Shown in pieces: positions 10,086-21,263 of a stretch of 64,000 nucleotides of DNA. A program made the translations under genes and the position numbers. The stretch is from positions 20,345,400 through 20,409,399 of the forward strand of contig CM055102.1 in the NCBI GenBank assembly GCA_029204225.1. Direction: 5' to 3'. Numbering within the stretch: position 1 is the stretch's first letter; each line of letters begins with the position of its first letter. The notes beneath the pieces are model-generated. The model was given only the letters and a program-made list of their open reading frames with translations. It was not told the DNA's origin and did no database searches. This stretch comes from Diphasiastrum complanatum. Lineage: Eukaryota; Streptophyta; Lycopodiopsida; Lycopodiales; Lycopodiaceae.

Positions 10086-10589
10086 AACCACACTGCCAAC
10101 TTCCTTGAAGCCTACACAGATGCAGATTGGGCAGGAGATGCCGACAACAAAAAATCAACTTCTGGATTTGTATTTTTATATAACCAAGGCCCAGTCTCAT
10201 GAAACAACTAAAAGTAGACCTCATTTGCATTATCATCAACGGAATCCGAATACATAGCTACCACAAATGCAACCAAAGAGGCAATCTGGCTAAGGCAACT
10301 GCTTGCAGACATCAACCTTGCACAACCATTTCCTATAACAATCTATTGTGACAATCAAAGCACAATAGCGCTATCTCTCAATCTGAGATTTCACTCTCGA
10401 AGCGAACATATCGAAATTAGGTTTCATTACCTTAGAGAGAAAGTGCATAGCAAGGAAGTAGCATTGGTTTTCTACAGAACAAACTACATGGCAGCAGATT
10501 ACTTCACAAAGGCTCTATCAAAGAAGCAACATCTTAGATTTAATGATATGTTAAATCTGAAAATCAAAGTTTTTCAAGATCCACATTAA
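10086..10589 (+). pseudogene. Ty1/copia RNase H and polyprotein C-terminus
   Basis: The frame reads YTDADWAGD, KKSTSGFVF, then FALSSTESEYIA, EAIWLRQLL, ITIYCDNQSTIAL, RSEHIEIRFHYLREKV and ADYFTKAL, the complete copia RNase H order, ending TAA at 10587-10589. Three nonsense codons (TGA, TAA, TAG) fall within six codons between GPVS and TSFALSS. The stop abuts the polypurine tract. The catalytic acidic residues (Asp of TDAD, Glu of STESEY, Asp of CDNQS) are still readable, but the frame is dead. Confidence 0.92.
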
Positions 10590-11335
10590 GGGGGAGTGTT
10601 AGATTTCTTATGCTCAGTCCTAAACAGATCATTCAAGTAATGAGCATCTTGAAAACTGAAGGCCGACTACATGTTTTTGGATCTTCACATTTTTCCTTTG
10701 AGATTTTTGTGCCTTAAACGTTTTTTAAGGCACCTTCGCCTTTTTCGCACCTTCGAGAAACATGTGACACAGTGGCCAGAATGACTTAGAATCCATTTCA
10801 AGCCCACCTTCGCCTTTTTCACCTTTTTTGCATTTTTGCACCTTCAAAAAAATGTGACACTATGACCAAAAATTCATACTAAAGGCACTGTCGAGTTTTT
10901 CACATTTTCCCTGCCTTTGTTCTAGAGGCACCTTTGGGATTTACATGCCTTCAGCCTAAGGGCACCTTTGGGATTTACATATCTTCAGTCTAAAAGGCAC
11001 CTTCGGGTGTTTTGGGTTTTTCCCAACAGTGGGAGATCGACGTCGCCAACCTAGCATCAACCCTAAAAACAACTGGACTGCTAAAATATTCCATGGCGGT
11101 TACCCACTTTTGTACATATACAAAGACTGGTGTAAATGACTTTTAAGGCATATAGGATATTTGTCTCTCAACACTTGTAAATATATATACTAGCTGAATC
11201 AAGCTATGTATGAGTTGTGTTCTTTTTCAATCACAGTTATCTGTAGCCAGCGTTATCACGCTCAGCAAGCTGAAGTTATTACTTCAAGCCATTGTACTAA
11301 CTATTGATATCAATCAGAGTGCAATTTTTGCCTCA
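10588..11335 (+). repeat. Copia polypurine tract and 3' LTR
   Basis: AAGGGGGAG (10588-10596) directly follows the copia stop and is followed by TGTTAGATTTC, the classic polypurine tract and LTR start. The LTR contains CACCTTCGCC-type repeats, a 34-bp tandem repeat from 10927, and a TATA-like ATATATATA near 11190. I place the end provisionally at TGCCTCA (about 11335), giving roughly 740 bp. The matching 5' LTR was not found in the unit. Confidence 0.75.
10927..11010 (+). repeat. 34-bp tandem repeat inside the copia LTR
   Basis: GGCACCTTTGGGATTTACAT recurs at 10927 and 10961, with a third partial copy at 10996 (GGCACCTTCGGG). The related CACCTTCGCCTTTTTC occurs twice upstream, so the LTR U3 is built from variants of one CACCTTCG core. 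Confidence 0.85.
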
Positions 11336-12201
11336 CTACTATGTTGTTCATTTGAGCAATTTGTATGAATCATTCTTCTTAAATATTTTTGTTGCTAATT
11401 GTTGCGATTCCGTTCCTACATGCCTACGCTCAAAGCCTCGAGCTTCCGCTGCCGGTCATCCCCATGTTTTACAACAATCTCTACATGAAAAATGATAGGT
11501 GTCATGTTTTAGGTAGGAACCACTATTAGAAGTGTAAAAAAGTGGTTCATGGACTGCTCTACCTCGAGCTAGTACCTCTCCTATATATGTAAGTGAGATC
11601 CCTCACTAATTTTGATGATGAATCAAGCATAGAAGCAAATTCATTCACTTTGGATTTTGTACTTGTTAGCTTATATTGTAATTCTCTCTTTAACTCGAGG
11701 AGAAGCTTTTTCTCATGTAATAAATTTTTATTGAACTTTTCCACACTTGTGAAAGCTATTAACATTTGATTAATTGCGATATAGATTGTGACCTAGCCAT
11801 AGATGGTAGTGTTAGATTGTGAATTTCACTCTTCAATTGGTGTATGTGCTAACACAAAGTAGGAAAGGTCATTCACACATTTATGGTTTTTCCACACGTG
11901 TGAAAGATTTCAACTAGTTTAGTGAAAATTGTTAAATTTGTTTATTTGGCATTTGAGGCCAATTTCATATTAGACTTAGAGATATAATTTTTAAAGTCAT
12001 ATTAGTCTAAAAGCATTTGAATTTACTCATTTTAGAAAGAGAGGGAGATGTAGTAGGTCGAGATTAGAAGATTCAAATTTGAATGTGGTTCATTGAATCT
12101 AGACTACATTATGTTAGGGTTTTTTTATTATCGAGGGAAACCAAACTCATTAAGAGTCATGGATCTGCTAGAAATACCTATACACACATGTGAGGAGAAA
12201 T

Positions 12202-12203
<2 letters not shown>
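11336..12203. other. Unannotated stretch with a weak minus-strand coiled-coil frame
   Basis: A 68-codon minus-strand frame at 11559-11765 (KKLLLELKRELQYKL, then ASMLDSSSKLV) has heptad-like leucines and resembles the coiled-coil near the zinc knuckle in some copia gag proteins. This is a weak impression only. Nothing else was recognised. Copy 2: 38652-39497, with the frame at 38853-39059. Confidence 0.3.

Positions 12204-12294
<91 letters not shown>
12204..12294. repeat. (TC)n microsatellite, about 91 bp
   Basis: A perfect TC run. Copy 2 has the same locus at 39498-39564, 24 bp (12 repeat units) shorter. Frames across it are artefacts. Confidence 0.97.
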
Positions 12295-12297
<3 letters not shown>

Positions 12298-12513
12298 TCA
12301 TTTTATGCTTATACATGGTCCTCTTGGGTTCCACTATCCATTGGTGCATTATATTGATGATATCAATTGATCTTGTGTGTAAAATGCTTTGTTTGTGCTA
12401 TTTTTGAATCCACACGTGTAAAATACAGAAGGGTATTGTTGCTGTACAGACAATAGCTTAACTTTATCTTTTGTTTCGTGTTTGATCAATATCTAATAGA
12501 GTTTGCATCTCAT

Positions 12514-14685
12514 TCATAGAGTAGATGCTGATTTTTCTACAATGGCAAGATTGTTGATTTGTTCTCTTTCTGATAGGTCGGCTACATGGGAACTACCCTT
12601 TCCTTTGAGGTCTTGAAACTGATCTTCGATGAAGAGGAACATCCCAACTAATGAATATCTTCGACTCGATGGGATCGAACAACTTGTAGGCTTGATCTGA
12701 AGTAGTGTAGCTGATGAAAACACACTTGATACTCTGGAAGTCGAGCTTCTTCTTGAGATCACGAGGATCTGCGCAAAAATAGTACATCCAAAAACTCATA
12801 AGTTTGATAAAAAGGTTTGGTATCTGTCCAAACTTCGAATGGTGTTTTGTTTGTTAGTAGAACGTTTTGAATATAGGTTGCTGTTGAAACAGCTTCAGCC
12901 TAAAAGCACTTCAGAAGTGTCGCATATGACAACATGCACTTGCCGATTCAACTAAGGTTCTATTCTTTCTCTCAGCAAGACCACTTGAATTCGTTGGAGA
13001 TGTACTCTCCCTCGTTATCTGACCTTAGTGCTTTGATTTGTTTGCCAGTTTGATTCTCAGCATGCTCTTTGAATTGTCTGAATTTGATAAAAGCCTCTGA
13101 TTTCTGTTTAATGAAATAAACAACTGTTCTTCTAGAGAATTCGTCAATAAAGGTAATGAAATACTTTGCATCTAGCAGTGAAGGAGTTTTCATAGGTCCA
13201 CATATATCTGTATGAACAACATCTAACAGATCTTTTGCTGCATGCATATGGTTTGATCTAAAAGGAATCCTAGCCTGCTTTCCAAAGATGCAGCTATGAC
13301 AGACATGGAAATCGACCTTACCAGAAGGATAGTCGATATCAAGAACCATGGATTGTCTGGACATGTTCAATATAGATGCATGATTTACATGTCCTAAGCG
13401 ATGATGCCATAGTAATGCTTTATTGACTAGAATAGAAGTTTTCAAGGCTTGACTAGACTCAGAATAGCAATGTGCCAATCTATATAAGTAACCCTGCCTC
13501 TTGCCGAGTGCAAGGATCTTATTACTCTTATCAATAATTTTGCATTGATCATATTCAAATTCTACCTTATGATCTAAATCTGTAATTCTACTGATAGATA
13601 ACAGATTTGCAGAGAGTTTAGGAAACATATAAGACTTTTGATAGTAATTTGAATTGATCTTGCTGGAACCATAATCTAACAGTACCTTCACCTTCAATAG
13701 TGTGAGTACTATTGTCACCAAGATGAACAAAGTTCTTTGTGTTGTAAGGAGTGTAGGACTTGAAGATCTCACGTTGATTGGTCATATGTTGATTTGCTCC
13801 AGAATCCAAGAATCATGAATCATCCAAAAATGCACTTTGATCTTTGACCGTGAATGCGCCTTTGTCCACTTCGACCTGGGGAGATGATGAAACTGTGTTT
13901 GCTTGTTGATCATGTTGCTTGGCTACGTTCTTCACTTGGAGAATTCGGCAATCCTTGATCTCATGGTTATTGCGCTTGCAATACCTGTAAAACATCTTCT
14001 TCTTCGACTGTGGATCTGATGATTATGCCTGATTCGTTGCAGCCTTCTTGGAGCTTTTCTGCTTCTGTTGCTTCGAGCCTTTATTGACATATAGAGCCTG
14101 AGAGGAGGAAGTAGACGGAATGTCTTGACTTCTTTGATTGTCTTCTTGCAGCAACATAGTGATAAATCTAGTAAGAGTTAAATCTGAGTGTGTCGATATG
14201 ATCATCACCCAGTTCTCATATGTAGAGGGCAAGCTTGAAAGCAATGTCATAATTGCGTCTTGATCGTCTATGACTGATCCGACAACGGCCACCTGTTGCA
14301 AGAGATTCTTAAACTGGTTAATGTGACTCTGAAGAGAATCACCAATAGACATTTTGAAAGTGAAGAATTTACTTTGTAGACGTAACTTAGTAGTTACGTC
14401 CCTCACGTCATATGGTGAGTTCAAAATGTTCCAAACGTCTCTTGACGTTTTAGCTTCAGCTATGTGTTTAATCTGTGTATCTGATATGTTGAGGATAATA
14501 AGCATGAAAGCTTTACCGTCCTTCGATTTCCACTTTGAGTCATCGTCTTCAGGTTTTACTTATGTACCTGTAACAATGTCCCATAAGTCACTAGCGATTA
14601 GCAAGGTCATCTTAAATTTCCACAAATGATATTTGGATCCATTCAGCTTGTCTGCGATAAGACTGACTTTACTTTGAGAATCCAT
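12514..14685 (-). pseudogene. Ty1/copia gag-protease-integrase fragment
   Basis: From ATG at 14685 one frame runs through the gag (LNGSKYHLWKFKM, then LLSSLPSTYENW), a degenerate zinc knuckle (YCKRNNHEIKDC, first Cys replaced by Tyr), the protease active site LDSGANQHMT, the GAG-pre-integrase motif LLWHHRLGHVNHASIL with CHSCIFGKQ, and the integrase core (VVHTDICGPM, LRSDNEGEYISNEF). About 20 codons between that point and AERKNRTLVE are deleted with a frameshift near 12990; they would carry the PYTPQQNG motif. Three in-frame stops (about 14561, 14024, 13811) and a one-base insertion near 13622 break the frame. RT and RNase H are absent. It lies opposite in orientation to the copia 3' end at 9.5-11.3 kb. 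Confidence 0.92.
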
Positions 14686-16462
14686 TTGGAGCTTAGTCTG
14701 TCGATTGTATCGATGACGCTAAGATGTAGTAATGTCAACAATAGGAAATCAATTCTCTGAATGGTTGAAAAGACTGAAGAATATGATATCAATTTGATAT
14801 CGCGAAAGATATCAAGTATTAGATTGTATGGAAGGAAATATTCTAGAAAAACCAAAAAGTCTCCATAACTAATTTCACATAAAAAGCTACATAACTAGAT
14901 TGAACAACCATACATTTTGCATTGAACATACCATTGAATATAAGTACCTTCACTCACTTAGTTTTAATAGATTGGACATCCTAAAAAAAACCTTATGAAC
15001 TACCGCAATCACTTGTCATCAATGATACATTCCTCATTAAAAACATATTATTCTACAATGTGGAACTTTTGTCACAAAAAAATGCTATCAATTTACACAC
15101 ATACAAAATACTATGCTCATAGACATACATAATTGCTTTCATAGTGAAATAAACACAAATGGAGACACCAACAAAACTAATAAGCATTGCCTCAAAATTA
15201 TCTCCACATTTACAAATTTACAAATGAACATAGTCAACATGTGTTTGGACAAACACCAAGATTTGAACACATATTAAGAACATCAAACAACTCAACAATT
15301 ATCCCCATTGCCTAATAAAGCTTCTCTTACAAGTGGTCTACATCAACAAATCAAAACGAAAAATTAAATGCTTGTGGTTATATGTGCCAAAAATCATAGC
15401 ATTCAAGATGGCTTGTCAATGGAGCTATTGGTACATATGAGCACAATTGCATGACTAAATCCTTGTAATCTAGATTAACTTCACAAGCCAAAAAGTTAAG
15501 AAACATACAAAACAAAAACATCAATGTCTTTAGATAATACACGTTGATTCTAAATGGACACCAATCCACCAGTTGGTTACAGAATAAATATAAGTTGGAA
15601 TGAACTAGAGTAATGAACTTGCAAGAGAACAATTTCCAATACAATTTGTAGCAACACCACGTACAATACATAGAACAAAAGATATAATCCTTGACAAAAC
15701 AACAATTGATTCAACAAGAATCAAACAATATGGACTAACATGTACGATGTCACTCTCTAGATTCAAACGAAAAGAATTTCTACATTACTTATAGGGGACT
15801 TCAACATCAATATATTGAATAACGACGACTACTCACAAAGAATGAATTTTAAAAAAAAAAACTCCTTAAAGCTTCCAGATAACATGCACATAACCTATCA
15901 CTACTTATGGAACTCAATTAGACCAAATATACACAAACAATCCTAAAGTTACATGTTTTTAGATTTTGCACAACTGAAACATACTAGTCTGATATAACCA
16001 TCCAATATCAATTTTAACCTACCAAACAACATTGCAAAATTCAACAATTGAAATATACTAGCCCTATCCAACATACTTCAATTTTAAACTATCAAACAAG
16101 ATTTCAAAGTATAAAACCCTTTGTTACAAAATAACAAATAGATCATGTTGCTACTACACTAAGTCTGATAATAATATTAATAAATAATTCCCATTCAAGG
16201 TACGATCCACTAGAAATTTTCCTAATGTTGGGCCTCTCGTGATCTTTTTTTATCATCTTGTTAATTTGCATTGAATCATTTAAACCTTAAAAGGCCAAGA
16301 TTTATTCCAGCCGAGGGTGACAAGACAAGACCAACTTAGTACCTACAGCCTCATCTATGTGCTCAATAGTTAGTTATCCACGGTCACCACAATACTCTAG
16401 TACAATTCATCAAATAAATTCCAAATTTGACAGCAATTAACCGGAATCCATACCCTCCTTTA
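14686..16462. other. Unannotated 1.8-kb AT-rich stretch
   Basis: No coding frame, RNA gene or transposon end was recognised on either strand. Copy 2 equivalent: 41955-43731. Confidence 0.5.
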
Positions 16463-16628
16463 CGGTATTTGATTGTCATGAATTAGCTCGGCATTCAATA
16501 TATAGAGCGAAACTGCATCAATTCAAATTCAAATTCTAGCATGATCTCGTGGTATTTGATTGCAGATTTGATTAGCTTGGCATTTATATAGAGCCAACTG
16601 CACCAATTCAAATTCAAAATTTAGCATT
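16463..16628. repeat. Imperfect 87-bp tandem repeat 3' of the kinase gene
   Basis: Two adjacent copies start CGGTATTTGATTG (16463) and TGGTATTTGATTG (16550), and both end in CAATTCAAATTCAAA plus TTTAGCAT or similar, with internal indels. They lie just beyond the kinase 3' end. Copy 2: 43732-43897. Confidence 0.75.
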
Positions 16629-16638
16629 GTCCACGATT

Positions 16639-16836
16639 CTAGTCTGCAGACCTGAACCGTATGATTTTGATCTGCAGCAGAAGTTCTTCCAGAGTTCCGT
16701 TGACACGCAACAGATATTTCTGAATGTCTGTCTTAGTTTCATGGTTAAAATCTTCTGTTTCAAGTGGGCGCATACTTTTCTGGGGTAGCCACAGATCATC
16801 AGAAGGTGATGAGCAACCTGGCATGGACCGGATCAT
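16639..16836 (-). CDS. Small exon-like frame downstream of the kinase, unrecognised
   Basis: A 65-codon minus-strand frame with gene-like codon use (contains SSPSDDLWLPQKSMRPLE and KYLLRVNGTLEELLLQIK) ends at 16639, only 50 bp beyond the kinase stop and in another frame. It may be the true C-terminus of the kinase after a second frameshift, or the last exon of another gene. I do not recognise the family. Copy 2 is at 43908-44105. Confidence 0.3.
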   Translation of the reverse strand: MIRSMPGCSSPSDDLWLPQKSMRPLETEDFNHETKTDIQKYLLRVNGTLEELLLQIKIIRFRSAD

Positions 16837-16885
16837 TTACTGAACACTGATTGATTTACTGAACCGGCTTGGCTTGGAGCATTAC

Positions 16886-18119
16886 TTATATTTTTGCTTT
16901 TTTGTAAGCAGTTTTATTTATGCTTGTGGAACTGCATAAATACTCCATCGCCATCGGCAGAGAACATGCAGATTCAAGTGTTGCATAATCTTGCACATTA
17001 ATCTCATCGTTCCTGATTAGTTGCTCATGATCATTGTCTGGAGACTCCAGTTTGATGTGAGAGCTGTGATTTGTCCTTGTCTTGAGCGAGAGCATAGATG
17101 GAACAGAACTCATGGCAACCTGGATAGATGTTTGGTTGATGACAACGCGGTTGCAGTTGTTCAAGACGCTATCTGGACTGAAAGGCGACATGTCTAATGT
17201 CAAAGCTGAGTCCATGGAAATCCGTAGCTCGGGTCTCACAAAGGGATGCTCTAGAAGCTGAGCGCTGCTCCATCTCTCTTTCGGATCCCTGCAGAAACAT
17301 TTCCGCAAGAAGTCCTGGCCCTCCAATGATAATGATGACGGAATTTCTGGTATTTTCTTCGTGCCACCAATCTGGTACAAAGCTGCTGCGGCGGAGGAGA
17401 TGTCACTCAAGAGGTTGTGCCATGGAACGTTGCCTGTCACCATTTCCGTCACTCTTGCATCCCAGGGACCAGATATCTGAAGCGGGGCCTTGTTCCTTAT
17501 GTCTCACCACCTCTGGCGCCATCCACAAAGGTGTGCCTTTCATGTGCTTTAAGCGATGGTCAGTTCTTGTACTGTCACGATTATTGTCTAACCTAGTTGC
17601 AGCACCAAAATCTGCAAGTTTCACCCCCATAGAGCCCACCAGAACATTTTTTGCCTTCAGGTCACAATGCACAATCTGGTGGCTGTGAAGGTAGCACAAT
17701 CCAAGCAAAATCTGCCGAGTGTAATTTCTAACCAGACTTTCATGCAACAAACCACCGAATTTGTTCACCAGATCTACCAAGCTCCCTCCAGGCATGTATT
17801 CCAAAAACAGATTCGCCACCCACTTCCCGTCTTCCATTGTTATACTGTTTCCTAAGAATTGCACCACATGAGGAGACTGAAGCGTTTTAAGTATGCTTAT
17901 CTCATTTTCAAGAGCCTGAATCTCTTCACCATACCACTCATGATCGCACTCAACGGACTTAATGGCAATCAGATCTCCATTCTCTACGTTGACGCCCAAA
18001 TGAACCTTACCAAAAGCTCCAGCTCCAATAGACCTCCCTCTCACCCACGATCTCACCAGCCCATGATCCATGTATGAGTGAAGGAGGATCGTTGTTGAAC
18101 TCAGCTTCGGAATGCACAC
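16886..18119 (-). pseudogene. MAPKKK17/18-like protein kinase, single-base frameshift
   Basis: The first part (18119-17403) is a serine/threonine kinase N-terminal domain: glycine loop IGAGAFGKV (residues 31-39), ATP-binding Lys in IAIK (54), helix-C Glu 73, GSLVDL, catalytic HCDLKAKN (151-158), DFG (170-172), GTPLWMAPE (195-203) and DIWSLGC (215-221). At about 17453-17456 one extra base shifts the frame. The rest of the domain (VTEMVTGNVPW, DFLRKCFCRDPKERWSSAQLLEHPF) and a roughly 100-residue tail continue in the other frame to 16886. HCDLK instead of HRDLK and an intronless layout fit the plant MEKK-like MAPKKK17-20 group, known from Arabidopsis for ABA and stress signalling; that role is inferred. 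The start may be 18119 or the Met at 18071 (MDHGLVRSWVRG), which fits the family better. A truncated 238-residue product would lack most of the C-lobe. Confidence 0.85.
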
Positions 18120-18148
18120 CCTCAGTATGTCATGCGCGCAATTGCAAC

Positions 18149-18168
18149 TGCATGCATGCAGTTATACT
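18149..18168 (-). promoter_or_regulatory. TATA-like element and RY motif upstream of the kinase
   Basis: On the minus strand TATAACT (about 18162-18168) lies about 45 bp before the first ATG (18119), followed by the palindromic RY motif CATGCATG. RY motifs bind plant B3-domain factors. Function here is inferred from position only. Copy 2: 45418-45437. Confidence 0.35.
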
Positions 18169-18323
18169 CTTCACAGTCCGTACTGGAGCATCTATAATTA
18201 AGTCTGTATTCTGGATTGCATTGATTTCCTGATCTGCCTCAAGCACCGAGGCATCTGTTAGGGAGCCTCAGAGTACCTAGATTTTCTGGAGTTTTGAGAT
18301 TATGAACCGAATGCTGATAGATC

Positions 18324-18339
18324 ACCCTAAACCCTAAAC
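18324..18339. promoter_or_regulatory. Telo-box-like ACCCTAAACCCTAAAC
   Basis: Two units of the plant telomere motif stand about 200 bp upstream of the kinase start. Such telo-boxes are common in plant promoters, and this one is too short to be an interstitial telomere array. Copy 2: 45593-45608. Confidence 0.5.
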
Positions 18340-18476
18340 CAAAGTGCAAGAAGGTAAGATCATGAAAAACGAGGTAGCATTGAGATAGCGAGTGAAGGCA
18401 CGCGCAAAGAGAGGGCGATTAGGAAGGAATATTGTGTGGAGAAAAAGCACGAAAATAAGCTTAAGAGAGCTTACTC

Positions 18477-18478
<2 letters not shown>

Positions 18479-18525
<47 letters not shown>
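18479..18525. repeat. (GA)n microsatellite, 47 bp
   Basis: A perfect GA run upstream of the kinase. Copy 2 has the same locus at 45748-45786, 8 bp shorter. Confidence 0.97.
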
Positions 18526-18527
<2 letters not shown>

Positions 18528-21263
18528 GAATGGCCGTGGACCCATTTTATTTGGTTCTTGTTACATTGCCTCTTTTAGACCACTTGGTTTTTGAGCTTTT
18601 GTTTATTTATAGATTCTGGATGTTCATAAAAGGTATTTCCATTTGCTTGATTGCAACATAGCATCACAATTTTTTTTTATTATAAATTACGTCGTTTGCC
18701 CACGCATGCATGCGTACATGTTTGCAAGTTAATAAGTGAAAATTAGATGATGTTGCATGAATCTATATATACAAAGATATATGGCCAATGTGCATTTCTC
18801 GTCTCTTGGATATACGCCACCATAAAAATCTTTACGCTAATTTTTCTCATGCTCGTAATGATCGTTGTGGTTTATGTGAATCCTTATTTGTATTGGCCTA
18901 AAGATTAACCTTGCTCGTTTTTCACTTTTTGTGCTCTTAACGAATATTTATATGCAACACATGTTGGTTTTAATCAAAGTTGGCCTATTCCACATCACCA
19001 ATGACTAATATCTCTTCTAGATTTTAGTCCTTCCTCACACACGATGTGGACATGATAGTTTTCTTGTAGTCACTGACCATTTTTCACTTAGCAAGCCCAT
19101 TATATATTTGTCCATGCAACTATCATTGTTGAGCAATGTGCACAATCATATGTGTCTAGATTTCCTTGTTCCTTTCCCAATCTACTCGTACCGATTGGTG
19201 CCACACATTTTACTTTTGCTTCATGAACAAAACTTATGTGTATTCTACATACTAAAGTCTTAATGGAAACCACTTATCATTTTTTTTGTTGATAGTCAGT
19301 TTAAAGTTTTAAATGCTATACTAAAAGGTTATTTGTATAACTTTGTCTCAGCCTTCGACAAAGATATCAGTGATTTTTTTTGGGGGCGAATTTTTGCTAA
19401 ATGGTAAAGAAAAATTGAGGCATAGACGAATCGCTTCATTTTTGAAAAAAAAAATTGATCTTTTTTCGCCTTTATGAAGATAATATATGTACATTTTCCA
19501 GCATTATATAGACCTTTTATATTTGATTTATATTTTCCCGTGAGTTAGTATGGCCTGGGCAGGGCCCCTCTCTGTCTATTGCCTCTATAATTTTCTACTC
19601 GCAACGTTGTAGAAAATTACAGCACATGGGCAAGGAGGAGAGGTAAAGGTAGAAGACAAGACAAAGGAGTGTAGATAGTGGAGGGGTGGATTTTTAAGAA
19701 GGGAAAGCGGTGGGAAAGAAGTCATGTAGATGAACATTGAAGCCTCCTTTTGAGGAACAGTTCTAATTCTATCAATAAGTGTAGGTGTTATGATGGGAAG
19801 TTGTAATCAATTCGTTGATGATTTTCTAGTCAATGTTTTGATCTCTATTTTCATAAGATTTTATATTCAATGTTTTCATCTTTGTTCCATGGAGTTACCT
19901 AGAATCATTTGCTTATGATTGTATGTTGATAGTTTTGGTCTTTGTTCCTTGGAGGTACTTAGAATCACGTGCTGATGATTTTCTGTTCAATGTGGTGTGG
20001 TATTGTGTGTTTCAACGTTTCCTTGTAGTTGTGTATATATTTTCTGTTACCAATAAGTTAAGGCTTTTCTCTTTGATTGCTTATATTTTTGGTTGATAAT
20101 CATGCTAATGATTTAGCTGTATGCAGGAAAGGTTCTGGCAATTTTTCATGATTTGCATGCTTGTGTTTGTATCTTGAAAAAATTGGCCTAAATGCTTCTA
20201 GGTGGAGGTTTCTCTTTGGAAGGAAGTTTGGATACTTTTTTGGCTTGCTTGGCCGCAATTTTCATAGATGATCTTTGGTTTAGTATCAAATCACCTTAGG
20301 ATTAACCTGTATACCAAATCGATACGACATTATTGTACACTATTATACAGTAAGTCAAGTCGAGATCAAAAGCACACTAGGAAAGCACAAAATAACACTA
20401 GGTCCAATGTTGCCTATTTCGTTAGAGCAACAAATCACAAACAAGGTTTTACCCTTTTTTCTCATGTTTGTATCAACACCTCATGAAAGCTAAATTTATA
20501 TTGGATTCCCTAACTTAGTTCTTATGCTACCCATTTCATCCATTATATGATTGAACAAAATTCAATCTTGAAAGATTGATCAGCCTAACCATCCATCACA
20601 TTATAAAGAAAACCAACCTAAGCCAAGCCAACAACGCATATGTCCATAAGGTAACCGATGACACAATAAAAGGTGCCCATGAGAGCTACCCTCAAGCATG
20701 TTGCCACTAGGTGGTTTGAATTCAGTTCTTCAACTTGGATTCGATGTGAATGTGAAATTAAAATGGTCGTTGGCCCAATTAATCATCATTGGTAAACACA
20801 AGAGCGATATCTACATTATGACTTGGATTGGGGAAGTGTGATTTGAGAAGGAAGCCTAACAAAAACTAGTAAAGGGAGTTGAGGATTAGAGTTGATCCTG
20901 AAATATGTCTTCTTCACATTTTATCATATCTCTCCTCATGGTTTTGTTGTGGTTTGACATATCTCCACATTTTAGAGACTTGATGACGCTTTGGTATTGC
21001 ACACGTTGTCAAGAGATGCCATCTATGACTCCCCTCTGGGATTTGATATGGCTCGAGCTCGAGCTTGAGCTCTAGAGCAAGCTTGAATCCTATAGCTTAG
21101 TGATTGGCTCATGCACACATTAAAGGCTCAAAGAAAAATGATTAAATTTGCTAGCTCATCCATTGGTCAGAGTCTTAGCCATGCTCATGTAGACTTGCTC
21201 TAAGATGAGGAGTGTCACCCGGAGGAGTCCTTTGGGAGCATTTTAGGTGATTTCGAGCTAGTT
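18526..21263. other. Unannotated 2.7-kb stretch
   Basis: No gene recognised. It holds a degenerate repeat at 19877-19999 and a short palindromic GAGCTCGAGCTTGAGCTC run near 21057. Copy 2 equivalent: 45787-48524. Confidence 0.45.
19877..19999. repeat. Degenerate tandem repeat, period about 60 bp
   Basis: The block TCTTTGTTCCATGGAGTTAC followed by CTAGAATCATTTGCTTATGATT recurs as TCTTTGTTCCTTGGAGGTAC then TTAGAATCACGTGCTGATGATT, with a third weaker version to the left (from about 19815). Copy 2: 47139-47261. Confidence 0.7.

Noticed and set aside
12093-12407. 104-codon frame with a Ser-Leu repeat
   Set aside because: It is translation of the (TC)n run, and its length differs by 8 codons between copies.
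17197-17688. 163-codon plus-strand frame
   Set aside because: It is the antisense shadow of the kinase coding sequence, with no domain of its own.
18392-18661. Frame with an Arg-Glu repeat upstream of the kinase
   Set aside because: It is translation of the (GA)n run. The downstream frame changes between copies because the repeat length changes.
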